Shown here: positions 28,849-36,994 of the stretch, one piece after another
Layout: every line of letters begins with the position of its first letter
How positions within the stretch are numbered: position 1 is the first letter of the stretch
DNA from: Pseudoruegeria sp039972875
Lineage (GTDB): Bacteria; Pseudomonadota; Alphaproteobacteria; Rhodobacterales; Rhodobacteraceae
NCBI GenBank assembly: GCA_039972875.1
Contig: JBDWMA010000050.1
Location: 45,275-109,274 of the forward strand
DNA length: 64,000 nucleotides
Direction: 5' to 3'
Position numbers and translations under genes: made by a program
The notes under the pieces: model-generated
What the model saw: only the letters and a program-made list of their open reading frames with translations
Database searches by the model: none
Told to the model about the DNA's origin: nothing

Positions 28849-29964
28849 TTATTGTGGGAAGCGGTTTACCACACCAAAGGCACTACCGACGATGTTGAAG
28901 ATGAATTCAACCATAGTGGCGACAGATTCTGTTGGATAGACAAGGTCGTCCGGATGCACTTCGAATTTTTTGGCGCTGAACAAACCGTCCGGCGATGTAA
29001 GATCCATGGCAAAGATGACACGGGGTTCACGTGGCCCTACCACGCCGGGTTGGCCGGAATTGTCTGGGTAGTTGCGCAAGATCAATATCGCTTGCGGATC
29101 TGCCCGCCGGTTCTGCACCCCACCGATAAGAGACACAGCTTCAAGGGCTGTCAATCTATCCTTGCTAAAATAGACCACATCCTGAGTGCCCGCGGCACCC
29201 AAGGAAATGAACGAGCGAATATCCTCTTCGACGATCACTTTATCGCCACCGCGTAATGTCGTATCCAAGCTCGGATTGGCATACAAGCGGGCTAGGGACG
29301 TCATATATATTTTGCCGTCTCTGTTCAGACGAATAAGAGGGTTACGCAATCCGTCAGGAACACCACCACCTAGGGACAAAAGGCTGAGAACCGTCATATC
29401 ACGGCTTTCCAGAGCAAACCGCCCCGGACTGGACACGCCTCCAACAAGATCAACCGAGTTCCGCGCACCTGGGAGCAATGACAGCTGAACCTGTGCAGCA
29501 GGAACAATGACTTCCATCTTTTGTTGAATAATCTCCCGCGCCTCATCAGGTGTCATTCCAGAAATAAAGACACGCTCAACATAAGGCATAAAAATACTGC
29601 CGTCTGAGGATACTTTGATCCCTTCTAAGGCGACAACTTTCTCCTCGGCTGCGGTGAGCAAGGAATTTTCTTCGGAATCCCAGACGGTTAAGTTAATTTC
29701 ATCCCCTGAGGCGATGATCTGCGTAGACGGGCCGCGCTGGCGCTTGATCCAACCGCTGTTTGGAACACCTCCGGTACGGGGCCAATTCGCGGATTCCGTT
29801 AAAAGACTACGTGTGACCGGGTAAACGGCAAAACCAGGAAGTTCAGAGTCATCAATATCCAGAATTTCACTTTGAACAGCTGCACCGCGAGGGAGCCCGC
29901 ACCCAACAACAAACACGCTGATCGCAAACATCATAATGACTTTGGTGAGAAGAGATTTCATCAT
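28849..29964 (-). CDS. Polysaccharide export outer-membrane lipoprotein (OPX, Wza/KpsD-like)
   Basis: From ATG 29964 the protein has 371 aa with a lipoprotein signal whose lipobox VVGC puts the lipidated Cys at residue 22. The poly-export domain follows (ASGDEINLTVWDSEENSLL), then SLBB-like parts (VDLVGGVSSPGRFAL, VSLIGGVQNRRADP). It should form the outer-membrane channel for the capsule and work with the KpsE/KpsM/KpsT homologues next door. AAAGG lies about 11 nt upstream of the start. Confidence 0.92.
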   Translation of the reverse strand: MMKSLLTKVIMMFAISVFVVGCGLPRGAAVQSEILDIDDSELPGFAVYPVTRSLLTESANWPRTGGVPNSGWIKRQRGPSTQIIASGDEINLTVWDSEENSLLTAAEEKVVALEGIKVSSDGSIFMPYVERVFISGMTPDEAREIIQQKMEVIVPAAQVQLSLLPGARNSVDLVGGVSSPGRFALESRDMTVLSLLSLGGGVPDGLRNPLIRLNRDGKIYMTSLARLYANPSLDTTLRGGDKVIVEEDIRSFISLGAAGTQDVVYFSKDRLTALEAVSLIGGVQNRRADPQAILILRNYPDNSGQPGVVGPREPRVIFAMDLTSPDGLFSAKKFEVHPDDLVYPTESVATMVEFIFNIVGSAFGVVNRFPQ

Positions 29965-30152
29965 GTATTCGCAGACCTTTTCGGAAATCGTCGTCTTATT
30001 CAATATGCTCGACAAACTACAGAAGTATCAGAAAAGATCAATCTATAGAGTCTAAATGCTGAACTAAGACAAAATGTGCGCATTGGGTATATCTTTTTTG
30101 GAACAGATCTCTAAAAAATAATCTGGCTTGAAACCAGAAAGGGAACGTTGCC

Positions 30153-30785
30153 GTGCCGTTGTCAAAACGCATATTGGATATTGGGCTGGCCCTGATCATG
30201 AGTGTTTTACTCACGCCCCTTTTTCTGTGGCTCGTCTTTTCAATATATCGGCATCAAGGCCGTCCCATTTTCTATGTATCAGAACGCATGAAATCCCCTA
30301 CGGCCCCTTTTTGCCTGTGGAAATTTCGGACAATGTCCAATGTCTCCTCATCTGAAAATACAGGCGTTGCCGGCGGGGACAAACAAAGCCGGATTACCCC
30401 ATATGGTGCGTTTTTAAGAAAATACCGATTGGATGAAATTCCGCAGCTTTGGAATATTCTGAAAGGCGATATGAGTTTTGTCGGCCCGCGGCCCGAATTA
30501 CCCGACTATGTGTTGGATAACCCCGCTCTTTTTTCCCGGGTTTTACAAAGCCGCCCGGGAATAACCGGGTTGGCGACAATTCTGTACCACCGGCAAGAAG
30601 AAACGGTGTTGGCGAAATGCAATACGCCCGAAGAAACCGATGCAGCCTATGTGCGGATCTGTCTGCCCCGCAAGGCGAAGCTTGACATCATCTATCAACA
30701 GAATTGGTCGTTTTGCTTTGATCTGAAATTGATTTTTGGCTCGGTCGGCAAATTGGTAGACCGGGGTCTGCGCAAAAAACGCTGA
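30153..30785 (+). CDS. Priming sugar transferase (bacterial sugar transferase family)
   Basis: The 210-aa protein begins with a GTG preceded by AAAGGGA. It has one N-terminal hydrophobic segment (residues 8-30), then the family signatures LWKFRTMS and YRLDEIPQLWNILKGDMSFVGPRPELP. Such enzymes move a sugar-1-phosphate from a nucleotide sugar to undecaprenyl phosphate at the inner membrane, starting polysaccharide assembly. It is the only candidate priming enzyme in the window. The sugar it uses cannot be told from sequence. Confidence 0.92.
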   Translation: MPLSKRILDIGLALIMSVLLTPLFLWLVFSIYRHQGRPIFYVSERMKSPTAPFCLWKFRTMSNVSSSENTGVAGGDKQSRITPYGAFLRKYRLDEIPQLWNILKGDMSFVGPRPELPDYVLDNPALFSRVLQSRPGITGLATILYHRQEETVLAKCNTPEETDAAYVRICLPRKAKLDIIYQQNWSFCFDLKLIFGSVGKLVDRGLRKKR

Positions 30786-30799
30786 CCCCGTGGGGTATT

Positions 30800-31126
30800 T
30801 TATTCGCTGGCAGCGGCGGGCTTCTCACCCGGTTTTTGACCAGGTTTTGGTCCCTCTCCAGGGGCGGGTTTTTGCCCTGGCTTTGGCCCATCTCCGGGTT
30901 TTTGCTTGGCCTTCTGATCTGCCACTGCTTTTGGACCACCATGATCAGTGCAGATTTTAACTTGAATCTCTTTCATAGGCGCTTTGTTCAAAGTGTCTTT
31001 ATGTCCATCAGCACAGGTCAAAACAAACTTATCGTTGCCTTGGCCATCTTTTGTTTTTGTGACCTCTGCGCCGGCAGTGCCCGCAAGCAAGCCAAGCCCT
31101 AACCCTACGATTATTGCAATTTTCAT
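30800..31126 (-). CDS. Small secreted Pro/Lys/Gly-repeat protein
   Basis: The start at ATG 31126, with GGAGG 8 nt upstream, gives 108 aa. A clear signal peptide (MKIAIIVGLGLGLLAGTAGA) is followed by about 50 residues with two Cys (LTCADGH, VKICTDHGG) that could form a disulfide. The tail is built from GPKPGQKP-type repeats and ends in AAASE. It is probably periplasmic or exported. The family is not recognised. The 14-bp gap to the convergent sugar transferase stop contains no terminator. Confidence 0.72.
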   Translation of the reverse strand: MKIAIIVGLGLGLLAGTAGAEVTKTKDGQGNDKFVLTCADGHKDTLNKAPMKEIQVKICTDHGGPKAVADQKAKQKPGDGPKPGQKPAPGEGPKPGQKPGEKPAAASE

Positions 31127-31214
31127 ACTCAATCCTCCACCAATCACTATTATTATCTCCAATAAATAGACAATATAATCGGGATGATTTCGGATCAATA
31201 AAAAGTCGACCCTA

Positions 31215-32357
31215 TTACAGGGAATTAGGGGGGAATTTCATAAGAGCTTGCGCAATTTGGGTGATCTGTTCAGCAGAGAGCCCCGTAAAAATTGGCAACG
31301 AAACACACCCCGTAACAAAGCGTTCTGCGCCGGGTAGCTCCCATGATCTACCTTGCCAGGCGGCCATTTTCCAAAGGGGAGGGTAATGCACAGAACACTG
31401 CACCTCATGTTGCCGCATATGAGATAAGAAGCGGTCGCGTTCGACATCTCTGAGAATAAAGAGGTGTTGGTTTCCAAAGGACTGTCCGCTGATCGGCGAT
31501 AAACCAGCAGATGTAGCAGCCGTGCAGTAGTGGTCCGAAATCTGTTTTAGACGCGCAAGCGTGTCGGGCAGGCGTTTAAGTTGCGACACACCGATCGCCC
31601 CCTGCATATTTGCCGGGTTACATTTGTATCCCATTATGGGCAAAGCATATTCCCAATCAGATGTGGCAGATTGGTAACGCCCTGCCACGGGGCGATCCAC
31701 CCCATGCAAGCGCGCGGCCCGGCACCACCCAGCAAGGTCGTCGTCATCGGTTAGGATCATTCCCCCCTCAACGGCGTTTAAGACTTTGGTCGGGTAAAAA
31801 CTGAACACAGACGCAAATGTTGGTAGGCTGCCAACGAGAGTGCCATCTGCATAACGGGCCCCAATCGCATGAGCGCAATCCTCGATAACCGGAACTTCTT
31901 TGATTTGGGCCGCTGAGAGCAGCGCAGACATGCCGGGGAGGGGAACACCTGCATAAGGCATTGGTGCTAAAAACGCCGGTAATTCCTGGGTGTTGAGCCA
32001 AGGCTGAAACAGATCGACATCCGTCGCCCCTGTTTCGGGGTTGGTGTCTGCAAGCTCTACGTGAAATCCCGCATGTACCGCCTGAAACGCGGGGCCTGCA
32101 AAAGTGGTCGCTGGAAAGACGGCCGTTCTTCCCGCGGGGAGGCCAATTTTGTGGCGCAGATATTGGAACACCAACATGTGGCCATTGGTACAGGCATTGA
32201 CCATCACGGCATGGCGACGCCCATGCAGATCCGCCAAAGCCGCCTCAAAGTCAAAAACATGCTGCCCCATGGTCACAAAACCAGACTCTAAAACCTGAAG
32301 AGCCGCCTTGCGATCATCAGCAGCAAAATGGGGTTGATGAAAAGGAACAAATGTCAT
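31215..32357 (-). CDS. DegT/DnrJ/EryC1/StrS-family aminotransferase
   Basis: This 380-aa PLP enzyme has the family features: GFVTMGQHVFDFEAALADL near the N-terminus, VIEDCAHAIGA (Asp for the PLP ring nitrogen) and SFYPTKVLNAVEGGMI with the Schiff-base Lys. These enzymes aminate keto-sugars on nucleotide carriers. With the FlaA1/CapD-type dehydratase at 60744, it may make an amino-deoxy sugar for the surface glycan. That link is inferred, because the two genes are 28 kb apart. Confidence 0.88.
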   Translation of the reverse strand: MTFVPFHQPHFAADDRKAALQVLESGFVTMGQHVFDFEAALADLHGRRHAVMVNACTNGHMLVFQYLRHKIGLPAGRTAVFPATTFAGPAFQAVHAGFHVELADTNPETGATDVDLFQPWLNTQELPAFLAPMPYAGVPLPGMSALLSAAQIKEVPVIEDCAHAIGARYADGTLVGSLPTFASVFSFYPTKVLNAVEGGMILTDDDDLAGWCRAARLHGVDRPVAGRYQSATSDWEYALPIMGYKCNPANMQGAIGVSQLKRLPDTLARLKQISDHYCTAATSAGLSPISGQSFGNQHLFILRDVERDRFLSHMRQHEVQCSVHYPPLWKMAAWQGRSWELPGAERFVTGCVSLPIFTGLSAEQITQIAQALMKFPPNSL

Positions 32358-32380
32358 GCCTGAGGACCTTATTAATTATA

Positions 32381-32403
32381 AAGGGAATGCGGCGCATCCC
32401 CTT
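32381..32403 (-). terminator. Hairpin after RTX gene
   Basis: AAGGGAATGC (32381-32390) and GCATCCCCTT (32394-32403) pair with one mismatch around a 3-base loop. It lies between the RTX gene (stop at 32437) and the start of the aminotransferase gene, and an AT-rich tract follows on the minus strand. Confidence 0.5.
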
Positions 32404-32436
32404 CCCAGCAGGTCCCGCTTCAGGAGCCGTCTGAGC

Positions 32437-33717
32437 CTAAATGAGTTCGAGATCATTCTTTAGGGCATCGATATCAGACATATTTTCAAGACGTAACTCA
32501 TGTTTTCCAAAATCGAGAAGGATGTCATCGCCATCCACTTCGGCAAACTTCTTGAGGACTTTCTTCTTGTTTAGACCACCACCCCATAGGGCCTCGTCCA
32601 ATTGCAGAGTGTCTAGGTTGTCTTCAAAGTCGACAATTGTATCTTTTCCACCTTTTTTGCCAAAAATGAACACATCAGCTTTTGCTCCGCCGCTCAGCGT
32701 ATCTTTGCCTTTGCCGCCATCCAGAATGTCTTTCCCACCGCCGCCATCCAGAACATCATTGCCCTTGCCGCCGTCCAACTCATCCTTACCACCGCCAGTG
32801 CCAATTTTATCTTTGCCACCACCGCCGGAAACGATGTCTTTGCCCTTATCGGTGATCAAAACATTGTCGTTGTTATCCCCGATAACAAGACTGTCGAAAT
32901 CCCCAACCAACGTATAGTTTTCAACGTCTATGATTTCATCGCGTCCGGTTGGGAATTCAACGGCCCCCGTGATCCCTTCCTTGAGATCCAAAAACACCGT
33001 GAATTGCTGTGCCTCCAAAGGGGACAGATCATAGACCAAAGTATCCGTACCGCCGCCGCCATCAATGAGATCATTGCCCGCCCCGATGCCTAAAAAGAGG
33101 AGATCATTGCCTTTGCCACCTTTGACAACATCATTGCCATTGCCATCAAAGAGGCGGTCCGCACCTGCGCCGCCAATGATTGTATCGTTGCCGCCTTGAC
33201 CCTTAATAAAATCATTGCCTTTACCGCCCCTAAGGTCGTCATCCGCATTCCCACCAAACAGACCATCGTCGAAATCTGAACCCGTTGCTGAGACGGTTTG
33301 AGGAAAGATATCCGGAAACGTCAAATCAAAACCGCCCGCAGCAGCGGACGCATCCAGTGTCAGGGGCGTCAGGGCAAGCAGATCATAAAACAGTGTAAAA
33401 TCGTTGGTCGATATGCCTTCAATCGCAGCAAAAAACTCAACAAGAGCCCAGTCTGTCTCTGTGTAAGTTGCGATCGTAACACTGGCCTGCTCAAAGGTGA
33501 TTGAGGTTATCGTACCTGCGACGACCCCATTGTCTGCGTCCAAAGAAAGGCCCGTTCCGGTTAGGGTCGTAACCGCGCCAGATCCAGGTTGTGAATAGAC
33601 GATCTCGTCGCTTGTGGCCGACAGCACCTCAATATCAAGAGCATTGCTATCAGCGTCCAGAAACGCATTGCGCAGATAGCTGCGATCAGACCCAAAAAAC
33701 GTAATAATCATTGCCAT
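32437..33717 (-). CDS. RTX (hemolysin-type Ca-binding) protein, unknown N-terminal domain
   Basis: The 426-aa protein starts at one of several close codons (GTG 33720, ATG 33717, ATG 33708). The first 150 residues are an unrecognised beta-rich domain. Two blocks of GGxGxDxLx nonapeptides follow, for example GGKGNDLLF and GGKGNDVLDGGG, separated by a VENYTLVGDFDS-type linker. The end (DALWGGGLNKKKVLKKFAEV, then DALKNDLELI) is shared with other RTX proteins here and is the presumed type I secretion signal. It is probably secreted by the transporter at 49309. Confidence 0.88.
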   Translation of the reverse strand: MAMIITFFGSDRSYLRNAFLDADSNALDIEVLSATSDEIVYSQPGSGAVTTLTGTGLSLDADNGVVAGTITSITFEQASVTIATYTETDWALVEFFAAIEGISTNDFTLFYDLLALTPLTLDASAAAGGFDLTFPDIFPQTVSATGSDFDDGLFGGNADDDLRGGKGNDFIKGQGGNDTIIGGAGADRLFDGNGNDVVKGGKGNDLLFLGIGAGNDLIDGGGGTDTLVYDLSPLEAQQFTVFLDLKEGITGAVEFPTGRDEIIDVENYTLVGDFDSLVIGDNNDNVLITDKGKDIVSGGGGKDKIGTGGGKDELDGGKGNDVLDGGGGKDILDGGKGKDTLSGGAKADVFIFGKKGGKDTIVDFEDNLDTLQLDEALWGGGLNKKKVLKKFAEVDGDDILLDFGKHELRLENMSDIDALKNDLELI

Positions 33718-33777
33718 CACCCAGCTTTAACGACGTCCTTCCAAGTCTGTCATAGGCGTTGCGCAAAAGCAAAATTT

Positions 33778-34416
33778 TTAGGCAGATTTCAACATGTTTA
33801 AGCCCGCTTCATTTCGGGTAGGCAAGGCATGATAAAGGTCGTAGTCCTCGGCATAGAAACTGCGCATTTCGTCCAGAAGTCCCTCTGAAAGCTCGGTGGG
33901 GGTACCTTTGATCTGACTGACGTTTGCGCGTGGAAGTTTGCTGGGCAACCCAAGATGATTTGCAATCACTGCGAACTGTTTGGGCAAATCATCATAGGGA
34001 ATAATATAGTCTAGGGCGACCTCTCCGGTGGCGTCTGTAAAGAAATGCTTCTGCAAGTGCTTGCTGCCATCCGCACGATGAATGTTCCAATCCTTGCGGT
34101 CCCAAAATTCGGCAAATGTCATCTCAGAGGGCAGCGGTGCCGCCACTTGGTTTCCTTTGCGGTAGCGATACCAGGAATAGATCCAGTCGATTGGGTCCCG
34201 CATCACGGCAAATTTAAAGAACTGGTTCGGGCGATAGGTCTCTTGGCCAAAGAGAAAGTCATATTCACCCAGAATATCGGCATATTGCATATGTTTGCGG
34301 TGGGGTGTGCCATCGCGTTGAATTTCGCAATGCGCCCGGAGGGCTGTTTCGATCGAGGTCGAAGCCGTTTTTGAATTGGAGACAAAGAGAAACCGGTTTT
34401 TGACACCAATAAGCAT
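33778..34416 (-). CDS. Sulfotransferase family protein
   Basis: From ATG 34416 the protein has 212 aa, with FLFVSNSKTASTSIE (PAPS loop) at residues 9-23 and FAVMRDPIDWIYSWYRYR (3'-phosphate motif) near 69-86. Longer starts at 34455/34458 or the TTG at 34494 are in frame, but the last lies inside the terminator of the upstream gene. None of the starts has a strong ribosome site. It lies between an RTX gene and the Tyr/Trp-rich gene, all leftward. Confidence 0.78.
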   Translation of the reverse strand: MLIGVKNRFLFVSNSKTASTSIETALRAHCEIQRDGTPHRKHMQYADILGEYDFLFGQETYRPNQFFKFAVMRDPIDWIYSWYRYRKGNQVAAPLPSEMTFAEFWDRKDWNIHRADGSKHLQKHFFTDATGEVALDYIIPYDDLPKQFAVIANHLGLPSKLPRANVSQIKGTPTELSEGLLDEMRSFYAEDYDLYHALPTRNEAGLNMLKSA

Positions 34417-34492
34417 ATTGAAAAGTTCTTTCAGATTAAGACAGTCAATGGGCATCATCTGCGGGACGACAATTATATGCAAGCCGGATATC

Positions 34493-34522
34493 AAAAGGCC
34501 CCCGGAATTCCGAGGGCCTTTT
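34493..34522. terminator. Strong palindromic terminator after the Tyr/Trp-rich gene
   Basis: AAAAGGCCC (34493-34501) and GGGCCTTTT (34514-34522), extended by an inner CGG/CCG pair around AATT, make a long stem that ends in T-runs on either strand. It lies about 65 bp beyond the stop of the 653-aa gene and should end its transcript. Confidence 0.85.
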
Positions 34523-34552
34523 GATGTGTGTGTGGCCTAAGCGGCGCGCTGT

Positions 34553-34576
34553 ACCGGGACCCAATCAGGTCCCGGT
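34553..34576 (-). terminator. Second hairpin just past the Tyr/Trp-rich gene
   Basis: ACCGGGACC (34553-34561) and GGTCCCGGT (34568-34576) form a perfect 9-bp stem with a six-base loop, 12 bp after the stop codon. There is no T-run. It may protect the mRNA end or act with the following terminator. Confidence 0.5.
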
Positions 34577-34588
34577 CGGGTAGGAGCC

Positions 34589-36550
34589 TTAGGCTTCGTA
34601 GCCGTAGTAGTCACCCAGGTAATAGCTCCAGCCGTAGTTATCCCAGCCGTAGTAATCACCGTAGAAGTAACCCCAGCCCCAGCCGGAATCCCAGCCCCAA
34701 CCGTAGTCATAGTATGGGTCGAGGTAGTCACCGTAGAACCAACCGTAGCCCCAGCCAGTGCCCCAGCCGTAGTACCAGTCATATGAGTATTCATACTCCC
34801 AGCCCCAGCCATAGTACCAATCGTAATAGTACTCATAGGACCAATCCCAGCCGTAGCTCCAACCCCAGGTGTAGTAGTCACCGTAGAAGTAACCCCAACC
34901 CCAGCCGTAGTGCCAGCCGTAGTCGTAGATGGAAGTCCAGTCATAGGAGAGCTCGTAATCGTAGCCCCACTCATAGGCGTAGTCGTAGTGGTAGCCGTAG
35001 CCCCAACCATAGTCGTAACCATAGTACCAGTCGTAGTGGTATTCATACTCCCAGCCCCAGCCGTAGTACCAGTCGTATGAGTATTCATACTCCCAGCCCC
35101 AGCCATAGGTCCAACCCCAGTCAAGGTAGTCACCGTAGAAGTAACCCCAGCCCCAACCGTACTGCCAACCCCAGTCGTAGGTGGAGATCCAGTCATAGGT
35201 GATCTCATAGTAACCAAGACCCCAGTCATAGTGGTAGCCGTAGCCCCATCCCCAGTCCCAGCCATAAGACCAGTCGTAGTGGTATTCATACTCCCAGCCC
35301 CAGCCGTAATAGGAGTTGTCATAATACTCCCAATCCCAGCCCCAGGTGTACTCCCAGCCTTCGTAGTAATCATATACCCAGCCCCAGCCGTAGTAGGAGT
35401 CGTTGTAATAGTCATACTGCCAACCTGGCGTGAACCAACCGTAGCCCCAGCCATAGTGCCAGCCGTAGCTATTGGTATATTCCGAGGTCCAACCATAGTC
35501 ATAGTAGCCCCAGCCCCAGTCATAGTGCCAACCGTAAGTGCTGGTCCAATCGTAGAAGTACTCTTGGTGCCAGCCGTAGGTCCAGCCCCAGCCGTAGGTC
35601 CAGCCGTCAGCGGAGTCATAATGCCAGCCGTAGTTGGTGTGCCAGCCGTAGTCATAATCGAGGACGTAGCCCCAGCTCCAGTCCCAGCCGTAGAACCAGC
35701 CCCAGCCGTAATCCCAGTTGTATTGGAGTTCATAGGTCCAATCCCAACCGTAACCCCAGCCAAGATAATAACCGTAGGCGTAATCCCAGCCCCAGTCATA
35801 TTCCCAACGGTAGCCGTAATCGGAATGCCAGGTGTATTCATAGGACCAGTCCCAGCCCCAGCTGTAGACATAGTCCCAAGTGTAGACCCAGTCCCAGCCC
35901 CAGTCATAGTGGTAGCCCCAGGTGTATTCCCAGTCCCAGCCATAATCGTAGTGGTAGCCGTAATAATAGCCGTAGTCATAGCCGTAGGTCCAACCCCAGC
36001 CATAATCCCAGACGTACTCCCAGACTTGACCCCAGTCCCAGCTATAGCCCCAGCCTAGATAGTCCCCATAACCGTAGTCATAGGTACCCCAGCCGTAGCT
36101 CCAGTCCCAACCGTAATGGTAGTCCCATGTATAGACCCAGTCCCAGCCATAGTCATAGTGGTAGCCGTAGTACCAGCCGTAGTCATAACCGTAATGCCAA
36201 CCCCAGTCCCAGCCATAATAACCGGTCCAGTTGTAATCTATAGTCCAACCCCAGCCCCAGCTGTAGCCCCAGCCTAGATAGTCCCCATAACCGTAGTCAT
36301 AGGTGCCCCAGCCGTAGTGGTACTCAGAGTCATAATGGTAGTCCCAAGTGTAAACCCAGTCCCAGCCCCAGTCATAGTGGTAGCCCCAGGTGTATTCCCA
36401 GTCCCAGCCATAATCGTAGTGGTAGCCGTAGTACCAACCGTATCCATAATCATAGGTGTTCCAACCGTAGTTCCAGCCCTCGTGACTGCCGTATTCTACG
36501 TGCCACCCATAATCATAGCCGTAATACCAGCCATAATGGTCATCTAACAT
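34589..36550 (-). CDS. Tyr/Trp/Gly/Asp-rich repetitive protein (653 aa), unknown function
   Basis: The gene has a strong ribosome site (AGGGGG about 8 nt before ATG 36550) and a strong terminator, so it is probably expressed. The product is nearly all Tyr, Trp, Gly, Asp, Glu, His, Thr and Ser: 26 of the first 60 residues are Tyr or Trp. Over long stretches every second residue is aromatic, for example YDYGWDWEYTWGYHYDWGW. I find no Cys or Lys, a single Arg (YGYRWEY) and no Met after the first, so it is strongly acidic. There is no signal peptide and no RTX-type tail. It matches no family I know. The alternation suggests beta strands with one aromatic and one polar face, as in structural, adhesive or amyloid proteins. 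Its place among type I secretion substrates and sulfotransferases suggests a surface or matrix role, but this is inference. Confidence 0.8.
   Translation of the reverse strand: MLDDHYGWYYGYDYGWHVEYGSHEGWNYGWNTYDYGYGWYYGYHYDYGWDWEYTWGYHYDWGWDWVYTWDYHYDSEYHYGWGTYDYGYGDYLGWGYSWGWGWTIDYNWTGYYGWDWGWHYGYDYGWYYGYHYDYGWDWVYTWDYHYGWDWSYGWGTYDYGYGDYLGWGYSWDWGQVWEYVWDYGWGWTYGYDYGYYYGYHYDYGWDWEYTWGYHYDWGWDWVYTWDYVYSWGWDWSYEYTWHSDYGYRWEYDWGWDYAYGYYLGWGYGWDWTYELQYNWDYGWGWFYGWDWSWGYVLDYDYGWHTNYGWHYDSADGWTYGWGWTYGWHQEYFYDWTSTYGWHYDWGWGYYDYGWTSEYTNSYGWHYGWGYGWFTPGWQYDYYNDSYYGWGWVYDYYEGWEYTWGWDWEYYDNSYYGWGWEYEYHYDWSYGWDWGWGYGYHYDWGLGYYEITYDWISTYDWGWQYGWGWGYFYGDYLDWGWTYGWGWEYEYSYDWYYGWGWEYEYHYDWYYGYDYGWGYGYHYDYAYEWGYDYELSYDWTSIYDYGWHYGWGWGYFYGDYYTWGWSYGWDWSYEYYYDWYYGWGWEYEYSYDWYYGWGTGWGYGWFYGDYLDPYYDYGWGWDSGWGWGYFYGDYYGWDNYGWSYYLGDYYGYEA
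35871..36430 (-). repeat. Near-identical internal DNA duplications in the Tyr/Trp-rich gene
   Basis: Bases 35871-35962 recur at 36339-36430 (about 92 bp, one mismatch seen, offset 468 bp or 156 codons). Bases 36045-36098 recur at 36264-36317 (54 bp, one mismatch, offset 219 bp or 73 codons). Both offsets keep the reading frame. Many shorter repeats of CCAG/CCGTAG units fill the rest of the gene. They suggest growth by in-frame segmental duplication. Confidence 0.8.
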
Positions 36551-36994
36551 TGATCAAACCCCCTGTGCTGCGACGTCAGCAGCTGTTTTCAGAAAAGCCC
36601 TAATGGGTAAAGTTTGCGATCCTAAGGATTCACATGTTCGCAACGAAATTTGCATAGGGCCCTCTCAATTTTTAAAATATAATCCTCACCACACTATCCA
36701 ATGCGCCCACTGAAAGGGAAAAACTCCGTTATTTTTTACCGAAAATCTCAACCCATTGATCTTAATGGTCTTTTTTTAAATACTCAAACCTCTGTAGTGC
36801 CAAGATATTTCGCAACCAATTGAAAACAATGTATTAAGTATCGCCTTGACGCGCATTCAACATTCAGACTTCCCTTTGATGTTCTCACCGCTTAATGACG
36901 ATATGTACATTTCAACAGAAGCATCTGCGTCATCTTACGCAACTCACTTTGGCATACAGGTTGGCGCGACCTAAAAAGATAGCAAATAAATACC
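36551..36994. other. Divergent intergenic region upstream of the Tyr/Trp-rich gene
   Basis: This 444-bp stretch separates the leftward 653-aa gene from the rightward sulfotransferase gene. It is AT-rich and has no plausible coding frame. It gives the Tyr/Trp-rich gene a long leader of its own. Confidence 0.4.
36674..36701 (-). promoter_or_regulatory. Candidate sigma-70-type promoter for the Tyr/Trp-rich gene
   Basis: On the minus strand TTGGAT (36701-36696) is followed after 16 bp by TATTTT (36679-36674), within an AT-rich patch about 125 bp upstream of the start codon. This is a weak consensus match found by eye. Confidence 0.25.

Noticed and set aside
34537..36003. A 488-aa minus-strand frame rich in Thr, Gly, Ala and Met overlapping the Tyr/Trp-rich gene
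   Set aside because: It is the repeat sequence read in another frame. The 653-aa frame is longer, has the better ribosome site and ends just before the terminator.
35231..36058. A 275-aa Val/Pro/Ala-rich plus-strand frame, and a 224-aa Ser/Arg-rich frame at 34528-35202
   Set aside because: Both are antisense shadows created by the low-complexity repeats of the Tyr/Trp-rich gene. Neither has a convincing start.
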